Positions 50,650-59,064 of a DNA stretch of 64,000 bases are shown here, in pieces. The notes under the pieces were generated by a model, which made no database searches, was not told the origin of the DNA, and was given only the letters and a program-made list of their open reading frames with translations. Positions within the stretch are counted from its first letter, which is position 1. Each line of letters starts with the position of its first letter. The position numbers were made by a program, and so were the translations under genes. The stretch is from Cepaea nemoralis (taxonomy: Eukaryota; Mollusca; Gastropoda; Stylommatophora; Helicidae): NCBI GenBank assembly GCA_014155875.1, contig JACEFZ010003403.1, positions 62,001 through 126,000 on the forward strand, written 5' to 3'.

Positions 50650-53600
50650 ATGTCGACACTACAACATTTCATTGAATTAGGTGAAAGGACTGGGTTAACT
50701 GGTTCTGACCTTAGGGATTGGGCAAAGCATGAGCTCAATGAACAACAAAAACGTGACAAAGAAACTAGACAACTCCAGCTTACAGCAGAGAAGGAAACTA
50801 GACAACTCCAGCTTACAGCAGAGAAGGAAACTAGACAACTCCAGCTTACAGCAGAGAAGGAAGCTAGACAACTGGAAAAAGAGGAAAGACAACTACAAGC
50901 TACGCGTGAAAAGGAAGAAAGACAACTTCAACATACACGTGAGAAGGAGGAGAGAGAATTAAAGGAAAAAGAGATGGCTTTGGAACGCGAAAAGATTGCA
51001 GCGGAAAAAGAGAAGTTAATTATGGAAATGCAATTGAAAGAGAAACAATTGGCGTTTGATAAAGAGCGACTTGCTACAGAAACACTTTGGAAGGACAAGG
51101 AGGTGGAAGGTAACCTAAGGGTCAAGACTCTTGAGTTGGAGCGTGGAGCTGAAATCGAACGAGAGAAAATGATGGTTAAACAGAACGATCCTGTAAAAAA
51201 GTACCAGGGTTTATTTAGGAATTTTCAACAAGGTGATTCTGTTAGTTCGTGGATAACGAATTTCGATGTGCTCGTAAAGTACTACAAGGTACCGGAGAAG
51301 GACGTACCGATTTTATTTCATCGTCACCTCGCGTTAGAGCCGTTAAAAGTGATAGAGTTAATTCCTGAAGATCTACGTACAAATTACAAATACATGCGCG
51401 ATCGTGTGCTATCACATTTTTCATTGGACGAGGCTGGTTTACGTACGAAGTTTAAGACACTTACACCGAAATCAAACCAAACGTTCCTTGATTTTGCTTC
51501 AGAAATGGCATCTAGTTTTGACAAGTGGTGTAAGGCTGCTGATATAGAATCTAATTATGAGAAAATTAGAGATTTAATTATCAGAGATAGACTGTTATCT
51601 GCGATACCAGAACCTATGGCAGTATTTCTGATGGAAAATAAATGTAAGAGTTTAAATGAAATGGAAGCTAAAGGTGAGTCTTACTTTAATGCACATAGAG
51701 ACGTGTTTGCCAACTGTACTCAACCTGAATTAGTAATAGGAGCAAGTGCAAAATTCCAAAGAGGAAACGGTAAGTTTAGAAAGTTTAGTAGTGGTGGCAA
51801 TAGAAATAGTCCTTACAATAGAGAAGGTGATAGACCAAGAAAAGGCCAATTCACCAGATGTCAGTATTGTAGATTGTCGCATGGAAATTTAGAAATGTGT
51901 GATAAACATCCAGGTTATACCGCATATCTGAAAGACATTACTACTAAGAAGAGAAGTAAGTATGACTCTTTTAAAAGAAGCATTAAATGTTTCTCATGTA
52001 GGGCGTACGGACACACTAGTAGGTCGTGTCCGATGAGAAATTCCTGGAAGGAAGCGAGTACAGCATACATATACTCCAGTAGTGACTCAGACGATTTAGA
52101 AGAGACACACGCAGCTATCATACAACGATATGATGATCAGACTAGTAAGTCAGATAAGGGTATAACTGACAGTATTAGTAATGAATGTATAGAAACGATT
52201 CATGAAGCTAATGCCGTTAGCATACAAAATGGCAAACTAAAAGTTCATCAAGCATGGGTAAATGGTGAACCCACTACTTGCATTCGTGATTCTGGAGCTT
52301 CGATTGTCGGAGTAGATCGAAAGCTCATAAAAGAAGAAGATTATACAGGCGAGACTGTAGAGTGCAGAACATTCGGTGGCACAATAGAGAGATATAAGAT
52401 TGCCACGATTACGATTATGTCACCATATTACGAAGGCACAATAAATGCAGCGGTATTACCAAATCCTTGTGCCGGATTACTGATTGGTAACATACCAGAT
52501 GCGAAACAAGTAATGCATGATGAAGCAAAGCAATGGGAGATTGATCATGCAAGAGCTAACGCAATTACAAGAGCTCAAGACAAAAGGGATAAAGACAGTG
52601 ACAAATTAGAAAATAATATCAGACTAGTGACTGATTTACCAGAAGATCAGAAACGGGATTCGACTCTAAAATCTTGTTTTAAGAAGTTGAGTGAACCAAC
52701 AAAACAAGGTAAAAGAGGTAATTGGAAATTTTTCCTAGACAATAATATTTTATCGAGGCGATATGATAGAGGTACATCACGTTATTTTCAGACTGTACTT
52801 CCATCGAAATATCGTACTGAAGCATTAAAATTAGCACATGATTCTCCATTCGCTGGTCATATGGGGATTGCTAAAACCACTAATAGATTGCTAACGCAGT
52901 TCTATTGGCCTGGATATAACAAAGACATTACCACACATGTACGTTCATGTACATTATGTCAAATGACCACACAAAAAGGCAAACATCCCAAAGCACATGT
53001 TCAGAAAACTGATTTGGCATCACGACCATTTCAGAAAATAGCTATAGATATTGTGGGTCCACTAAATACAACTACTGATCGAGGCAATAGATTCATATTA
53101 ACTATGATTGATCTGTGTACTCGTTGGCCAGAGGCTATTCCTTTAAAGTGTATCACGAGTAGATCCATTCTAGATTCATTGTTGATAATTTTTAGCAGAA
53201 TAGGATTTCCTAGCTGCATATTATCAGATAGAGGTAGTCAGTTTATATCAACAGCTACTCAAGAGGCAATGAAGATACTTGGGATTCCACAGGTGTTTAG
53301 TTCACCTTGGCACCCGATGACAAATGGTGTGAATGAGAACTACAACGGAGTTCTTAAACGAACTCTGGCGAAAGTTGCTGCGGAAAGGCCCAAAGATTGG
53401 GATATGTTATTACCAGCAGTACTATTTGCATACCGAGAGGTACCACAATTTAGTACAGGGTTTTCTCCATTCGAATTGGTATATGGAGCAAATCCAAGAG
53501 GTCCATTATTAATATATAATGACTTACTCACAAAGAAAACATATGATCATCCGAAAAGAGATGCATATGAAATGGTGACACAATTAAGAGAAAAAATCAT

Positions 53601-53874
53601 CACAGCTTGTCAGATTGCAAAATCTGCACTAGATAAAGCTGGAGAAAGATACAGACAATATGGTAATAGGAACGCCAAGACAATAGTCTTGAAAGAAGAA
53701 GAAGAGGTTTGGTTATTGTTACCTGATCCTCGAGATTGTCTTGTTACTTCATGGCAAGGTCCATTTAAGGTAATTAAGAAAATTAGCGATGTAGATTATC
53801 GTATTGATGTCAATGGCAAACATAAAATTTTTCATATTAATATGTTGAAGCCATATATTCCACGTGAGGGATAA
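50650..53874 (+). CDS. Gag-protease-integrase polyprotein (Gmr1-like)
   Basis: A single intact 1074-codon ORF. Residues 1-30: a conserved start (LGERTGLTGSDLRDW). Residues 35-175: highly charged coiled coil with three identical 11-residue repeats. Residues 180-355: capsid, whose end (IRDLIIRDRLLSAIP...ES) recalls the SCAN fold. Residues 404-417: CX2CX3HX5C. Residues 447-460: CX2CX4HX4C zinc knuckle. Residue 547: protease D in RDSGAS. About 728-765: integrase HHCC. Catalytic D800, D860, E896 (D-D-35-E). About 1034: GPF module. It stops exactly after the integrase, and RT lies in another ORF. The absence of any break over 3.2 kb suggests recent activity or selection. Confidence 0.95.
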   Translation: MSTLQHFIELGERTGLTGSDLRDWAKHELNEQQKRDKETRQLQLTAEKETRQLQLTAEKETRQLQLTAEKEARQLEKEERQLQATREKEERQLQHTREKEERELKEKEMALEREKIAAEKEKLIMEMQLKEKQLAFDKERLATETLWKDKEVEGNLRVKTLELERGAEIEREKMMVKQNDPVKKYQGLFRNFQQGDSVSSWITNFDVLVKYYKVPEKDVPILFHRHLALEPLKVIELIPEDLRTNYKYMRDRVLSHFSLDEAGLRTKFKTLTPKSNQTFLDFASEMASSFDKWCKAADIESNYEKIRDLIIRDRLLSAIPEPMAVFLMENKCKSLNEMEAKGESYFNAHRDVFANCTQPELVIGASAKFQRGNGKFRKFSSGGNRNSPYNREGDRPRKGQFTRCQYCRLSHGNLEMCDKHPGYTAYLKDITTKKRSKYDSFKRSIKCFSCRAYGHTSRSCPMRNSWKEASTAYIYSSSDSDDLEETHAAIIQRYDDQTSKSDKGITDSISNECIETIHEANAVSIQNGKLKVHQAWVNGEPTTCIRDSGASIVGVDRKLIKEEDYTGETVECRTFGGTIERYKIATITIMSPYYEGTINAAVLPNPCAGLLIGNIPDAKQVMHDEAKQWEIDHARANAITRAQDKRDKDSDKLENNIRLVTDLPEDQKRDSTLKSCFKKLSEPTKQGKRGNWKFFLDNNILSRRYDRGTSRYFQTVLPSKYRTEALKLAHDSPFAGHMGIAKTTNRLLTQFYWPGYNKDITTHVRSCTLCQMTTQKGKHPKAHVQKTDLASRPFQKIAIDIVGPLNTTTDRGNRFILTMIDLCTRWPEAIPLKCITSRSILDSLLIIFSRIGFPSCILSDRGSQFISTATQEAMKILGIPQVFSSPWHPMTNGVNENYNGVLKRTLAKVAAERPKDWDMLLPAVLFAYREVPQFSTGFSPFELVYGANPRGPLLIYNDLLTKKTYDHPKRDAYEMVTQLREKIITACQIAKSALDKAGERYRQYGNRNAKTIVLKEEEEVWLLLPDPRDCLVTSWQGPFKVIKKISDVDYRIDVNGKHKIFHINMLKPYIPREG

Positions 53875-55397
53875 CTCAGGTCAAGTGACAAAACAAATTC
53901 CTCATAGGATAGCAACAGCTTGTTGGGTAATTAATGAGCAACAAGAAGATGCTATACAACAACAAATTCCAACACCTATAGTGAATAGCGACAGTAATTG
54001 GCAAGCGATACAGATAAGTAAAGATTTATCAGTACAAGATAGAGAAAAGCTTATTATTGCAATAAAGGAATATAGTTCAATTTTTTCAGATAAACCGGGA
54101 CAGACATCACTGATTAAACATAAGATAACTTTATTATCAAATATCCCAGTTAAAGTGAAACCGTATCCTATTCCAATACATTATTTGGAAAAAGTTACTG
54201 CAGAAATTTCAGATCTAGATAAAACTGGAATTATAAAGAAATCAATTTCAAATTACTGTTCACCAGTTGTAATTGTTAAGAAAAAAGATGGGTCATTACG
54301 TTTATGCGTTGATTATAGGAAAGTTAATGAATTAACTTTACTAGATGCAGAACCTATGCCAAATATCGATGAGTTAATTGAAACCATGGCAAACTCGAAA
54401 CTATTTCGAAAATTGACCTTACAAAAGGATATTGGCAAATTCCAATGGAGGAAGATTCAAAGCATATTACAGCTTTTAGCACGCCGTTAGGTTTATATGA
54501 ATGGGCATATCTTCCATTTGGTTTACAAAATGCACCAAGTACATTCATGAGAATGATGAGGAAGATTACTTCATGGAATTACCAACGTAGCAACGTATAT
54601 GGATGATATTTGTATTCATACTTGTGATATTGACACACATGTTAAAATTCTAAAACAAGTATTCCGGAGAATACAAGAACATGGGTTGAAAGCTAAACCA
54701 AGTAAAATTGAGATAGGGTTTACTGAGATACAATTTCTAGGTCATAGAATCTCTAACGGATTTAGGAAAACAGATCCATTAGTTGTGACAAAGATTCTCA
54801 ATATCAAACCTCCAACATCAAAGAAGGAGCTTAGGAGTGTATTAGGATTGATTAATTATTATCAAAAGTTTATCCCTAATTTTGCACATATGACAGCAAC
54901 ATTCTCGGAAACTGTTAAAGAAAGGTCAACCAACAAAGATAGTTTGGACAGAGGATCATGAGAAGTTATTACAACAAATAAAACTCTATTTAGTACATAT
55001 CCTATTTTGAAATTACCTGACATTTCAAAAGATTTTGTTTTACAAACGGATGCTAGTCTACATGCTATTTCAGCTGTATTACTTCAACTACATGAAGGGA
55101 AACTACATCCTATTCTCTACTTCAGTAAGAAGCTATCTGAAACTCAGAGAAACTATGCTGTTACTGAACTAGAAGCTCTAGCTTTAATTGAAAGTATTGA
55201 GAAATTCTCTAGATACTTACTAGGTAGGAAATTTCTGGTTCTTTCGGATAACAAACCTTTGCAAATTTTCAAATCGGGGTCATCCGAAGAATTCGAGAAT
55301 ACATAGATGGTCATTACTATTACAAGACTATGAATTTGACATCTGTCACATTCCTGGAAAGGATAATAATCTTGCTGACATTCTCAGTCGATTATAG
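53849..55397 (+). pseudogene. Reverse transcriptase-RNase H of the LTR element, frame-broken
   Basis: This reading is open from 53849 and is +1 relative to the integrase ORF, overlapping its stop. It has the RT entry (IFSDKPGQT, GIIKKSISNYCSPVV, LRLCVDYRKVN) up to 54425. A frame change follows near 54425, a second between about 54545 and 54590 before the Y-M-D-D at 54596-54607, further changes near 54915 and 54985, and one near 55290. RNase H motifs are present (TDAS at about 55036, TELEAL, LSDNKPL), and the end ADILSRL-stop is at 55397. All expected domains are present, but at least five shifts break them. They could be real decay or consensus errors. Programmed +1 shifting at the first junction is possible. 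Confidence 0.88.
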
Positions 55398-56343
55398 TTT
55401 AGAAGGGCAGTTCTTTGTTATAAGTTAAGTAGTTATATATATTAATGTTCTGTTCTTTCATAAGTTATTAAGAAATTCGATAAAGATATATTCAGATAGT
55501 GCCGAATTGAGGGAACAATGCCTATAGAATCAACTAAATATTTATTATTACAAATAAATTTAGTCAATTAGGTACATATGTTACCGATTTCCATTGACAG
55601 CGTGAGTGAAGGCAATACGCGGAATAAGAACTTCACAAGAGACGCATGATTGTGCATTCAATGGCTAAGCCAAGTATTTTGTTTTGTATTGTCACACTAA
55701 CTGTGAACGGTATATGATTGTGTTATTAATATTTATTCATTAGTTGATTGTTAAATTATTAAGAAGTAATTGCAGATTTGTATTATATAAATATTGAATT
55801 CGATGATAGTAATTATTACTTGCATTAACAATGTTGTTGGATTAATTAATATTATGTAGATGGATAAGCTGCACAGAAGGAGCAAAAGAATAGATACAAT
55901 CAGCGACTTCTTAAGATATCCACAGGAAAAGGATCAATAGATTCTCAGGCGAAGCGTATAAGTCACCCTACCCATGGAGATAAATTTCAGAAAAGGAAAA
56001 GATGTATGGTACCAACAGGACAACAAGGGTCAACTACAACAAAAATGTTACATTGAACCCTCATTATTACCCTCGTCTAACTCATATGGTAAAACTAGAG
56101 TTAGCACACACTTGTCTATATGACAGGTAGGGACTATATGTTATTAGTGTCTGATTGCCATATCAGCCACACCACGTCTCAAAGGAGGGTTTGGACAGGT
56201 GGGCGTGCCCGTTATGTATCGCTTTAAATGTTTTTTATGGGTCAATCAGTAAAACCAGTACTATTCGGTTGTGGTGTAAAATTGTTGAGTCCGGACAGAT
56301 ATACAGTATAAAGATAGCATATAAGTATCTGGGAGGGGGCTTA
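55398..56343 (+). other. 3' untranslated region of the LTR element
   Basis: No ORF with a recognised domain and no envelope. It ends in a purine tract gggaggggg (56331-56339) just before the 3' LTR, with the sequence CTTA between, the likely plus-strand primer. Otherwise AT-rich. Confidence 0.6.
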
Positions 56344-57893
56344 TGCCCCATCCCGGAACACGCGGCAACCAATGATAACGAAGAGACCTTACTACTGATT
56401 TTTCCCGGTGAGACTACACAAAACTGGAGCGACAATATGAGAAACCAGTTGTATATTCTTAGATTCAAATTAAAAAAGTATTAAAAGATTTTGTCAAAAA
56501 AAAAAAAATTTTAGAAATAAAACGTATCAACTGAAAAAATTGTTTTTTCAAAAAAAAATTTAAAAAAAAAACAAACATAAACAAAAAAAGATGTTATAAA
56601 AAAAAAAAAAAACAAAATTTTAAAGTTTGTTGTGTTTTAAAGTTTGAAATATATAAAAAAAATTAAATCTTTTTAAAAAAAGTTCAAAGGACAAAATTAA
56701 AATCAACGGAATAAAAAGTTTAGGAAGCGGGAAAAAAAGAATTTATATAATTAAAAAAATAAATTAAAATATGGCGAAATTTATCAGTATACTTAGTTAA
56801 AAAAAAAAAATGTTTGATGTTCCCTTGTAAAATTTTTTTTTTATTTAGTCAAAAAAAAGGTCAATAAAACAAAAAATTAGTAATAGTGTACTTGGTTAAA
56901 GGCTAAAAAAAAAAAAAAAAAAAAAACAAAAAAAAAAAAAAAAAGTATGTTTATCGGATTGTTTATTTTTATTTGGGCCAAAAAAAAAAGTTATGAAGTG
57001 AATCAAAAAAAAGTATTAGAGTAGCAAAAAAAAAGTTTTAATTAAATTTTAGGCTGTCAAAAGCAAAAAAAAAAAGTTTTCTTAAAGAGTGTTCTTACGA
57101 AAAAACAAAGTTTTTTTTAAAAATTTTTATGTTTTCTAAAACAGTTACAAAAAAAAAATTTAAAACAAAAAAAGTTGAAAAAGCAAAAAAATGAAAAAAA
57201 ACAAAAAAAAAAAAATTTTTATTTGTGAAAATGATATTTGTCTCTGAAAAAAAAAAAAAAAAATTCAAAAAAAAAACAAAAAAAAAAAAAAAAAAGTTTT
57301 TAAAAAAAAGTGTTTAAAAAAAAAACAAAAAAAAAAAAAAAACAAAAAAAAGAACAATTCATGTTTATTTTTCAAAAGGGAAACTAACGTCATTGGACGG
57401 CAACTAGAGACGCTGTGAATTGTGATTCGAGACGGATGGTGTTTCTAAAAGAGTCTCGTGTGACGGTGACACCGTGGAGGCGGTAATTTCGTGATGAAGC
57501 AGCTGGAATCCGAGAGGAATGTATTAAGACAACACACAGTAGCGAAGACCGGGTGCAGATACCTAGACTTTATTTATCGATGAACTGAGGCTTTGGATAA
57601 TTAAGCCTCAAGGTGCAGCGCGCTGGACTCGGAGCTCGTAAGTAGATATATTTAATGTAGTGAGCGCCGATCCTGCGTATAGGGCTCAGCTCAGTTTCTA
57701 CACGAGTTACTATCTTTTGTCCTGCGGCGGAATAAACAGTACGTCTTTCGCTTGCTCGATTTGAGTCTGCTCATATATTCATGATCCTGTTGTAAGATAG
57801 ACACGTTTTGTTGTTCTGATCTGTTCTTGACGAGTTCATTTAAGTTGCTTTAGTGTACGTCCCGTGGGATTTAGAGACAGGCACTTTAAGACA
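56344..57893 (+). repeat. 3' long terminal repeat, interrupted by A-rich sequence
   Basis: The left part 56344-56449 matches 5' LTR bases 1-95. The right part from about 57380 matches the rest to GACA at 57893. Between them lies about 930 bp of very A-rich sequence, where the 5' LTR has only a short aaggaaaggaaaac stretch. Relative to the 5' LTR there are many single-base indels and several A-to-C differences. Confidence 0.88.
56450..57379. repeat. A-rich low-complexity block inside 3' LTR
   Basis: Runs of A up to about 20 long separated by single C or by TTTT/GTTT pieces, with no ORF and no resemblance to any element. Its position corresponds to a small purine-rich point in the 5' LTR. It may be an expanded A-tract, a poly(A)-type insertion or badly resolved consensus. 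Confidence 0.75.
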
Positions 57894-57899
57894 TTAATG

Positions 57900-58145
57900 A
57901 TTCAGTTGGGTAGTCTCTGTGCGAAGTAGTCAAGCCGTTTGACTCGGACTCCGAAGGTTCTGGGTTCGATTCTGAGCCGCGCCCTTTGGTTCACGAGTGA
58001 AATTTTTCTGAGACTCCTGCGGGTCGTCGCTTGAGTTACGGAGTGCGTGTTTTGTGCGACGCTTTCCGCGAAAGAGACAGAGCCATATGGGATAAAACCC
58101 GGTGCAATGAAGTCGACCCTGTCCACTTTTAAGCCTTTTTAAAAT
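57900..58145 (+). mobile_element. tRNA-derived SINE ('gggataaaacccggtgca' family)
   Basis: tRNA-like head (ggtagtctctgtgcgaagta, gtcaagccgtttgactcgga) with a B box gggttcgattctg at 57961-57973. Then a body and the tail gggataaaacccggtgcaat-gaagtcgac, which matches the inverted copy at 35.1 kb. It begins only a few bases after the LTR element's target duplication. Confidence 0.82.
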
Positions 58146-58311
58146 TGATTCAGTGTGAAAGGATAATATATGCCATATACGACCAAATATTTGGACAGCA
58201 GAACGATATATCGCCTTACTCGGGTCATCATGTTTTTGTTTTGTTTTCATGCATCTTCCGCAATTTCAACGCTCAGAGAACCGTAATTTACATTATACTA
58301 CTTGTTCATAT

Positions 58312-58585
58312 TCTAAGGGGGCTGAGTGGTCTCGAGGTATGGTGTCCGCCTTGAGTGCTGGAGGTCCCGGGTTCAAGCCCTGGTGAGGGCCGGGATTTGT
58401 TTCAAGTGGACTTCTAGTAACAAAATGTCCCCTGGTCTCTGGGTAGTGAGATCGGAGTCCCGTGTGCATTGTTGCACACATAAAAAATCCCTTGGCAGTT
58501 GGATATCTGAAAAGAGAAGGCAAACGGCGCTGCCCGGGCAAAATGTTGAGATAACCTTTTACCAGGCAGTAACAGGCCAAACGCG
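58312..58585 (+). mobile_element. tRNA-derived SINE, second family
   Basis: tRNA-like head gggggctgagtggtctcgag...gtgtccgccttgagtgctgg with a strong B box (ccgggttcaagccctg, 58367-58382). The non-tRNA body includes 'aaaatcccttggcagttgga'. The acceptor stem is not closed by a matching 3' half, so it is a SINE rather than a tRNA-Leu/Ser gene. Confidence 0.7.
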
Positions 58586-58793
58586 CCTTTACCCGTTGAC
58601 GGGCAACGGCTGAAAACGCCTGTGAATACTAAGCGTTTTAAAAACGCGATCTCCCGGCTTTCCGATGCTTCCGATCGTCTACTTTCGGTTTCACCGATAG
58701 CTTGGCAACGTGGCCGCCATATGCAAGCGTGTACTTTGAATTTGAATGGATTTAAAAATAGTTTTTTGGGGTTTTTACGCTTTGTATTTCAAA

Positions 58794-58976
58794 ATGGATT
58801 TCGATGATTCTTCAAGTGATAGCGAAGATTTCGCTAGGTTCAATTTAAGTGACACTGAAGTGCACAAAGATGACTATGAATTGCAGCTAGATATCAGTGA
58901 CACCAGCGTGGGCAGTGTACACACTTCAGATCTATCGGACTTTGAAGAAAATGATTCTGATTCTGAGTGTTTGTAA
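58794..58976 (+). CDS. Short acidic ORF, possible transposase N-terminus
   Basis: 61 codons from ATG 58794, very rich in D/S/E (DDSSSDSED, SDLSDFEENDSDSE). Such acidic starts occur in piggyBac-type transposase proteins, but no catalytic part follows; the frame stops at 58976 and LINE sequence begins shortly after. Function is unknown and it may not be expressed. Confidence 0.35.
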   Translation: MDFDDSSSDSEDFARFNLSDTEVHKDDYELQLDISDTSVGSVHTSDLSDFEENDSDSECL

Positions 58977-59064
58977 ATAGTGTATAAGACTGACAATGAC
59001 AATCACAAACAATATGTTGTATTTTGTAAATATTTGTGTTTATGTGTGGATTACCGGCAACATT

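Larger units (their letters stand above)
47584..57898 (+). mobile_element. Complete Gmr1-like Ty3/gypsy LTR retrotransposon
   Basis: The 5' LTR (47589-48209) and 3' LTR (56344-57893) both start TGCC and end GACA. They are flanked by a TTAAT direct repeat (47584-47588 and 57894-57898), so the insertion is complete. Internal order: primer site, 2.4-kb leader, Gag-protease-integrase ORF, RT-RNase H, 0.95-kb 3' region, purine tract, LTR. Integrase upstream of RT is the copia-like order, but the integrase (GPY/GPF module) and RT are Ty3/gypsy type. That combination defines the Gmr1-like group. The coding strand is opposite to ACBD3. No envelope-like ORF is seen. Confidence 0.92.

Noticed and set aside
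53864..53866. GTG start codon for the RT ORF
   Set aside because: Retroelement RT is normally made as a fusion with the upstream polyprotein; the frame is already open upstream of this codon, so no separate start is needed.
55398..56343. Envelope-like gene in the LTR element
   Set aside because: No ORF of useful length and no signal peptide or membrane segment in this 0.95-kb region.
58319..58391. Functional tRNA gene
   Set aside because: A and B boxes are good, but no matching acceptor stem closes the molecule and a long SINE body follows. The same reasoning applies at 18.57, 29.76-30.03 and 57.9 kb.
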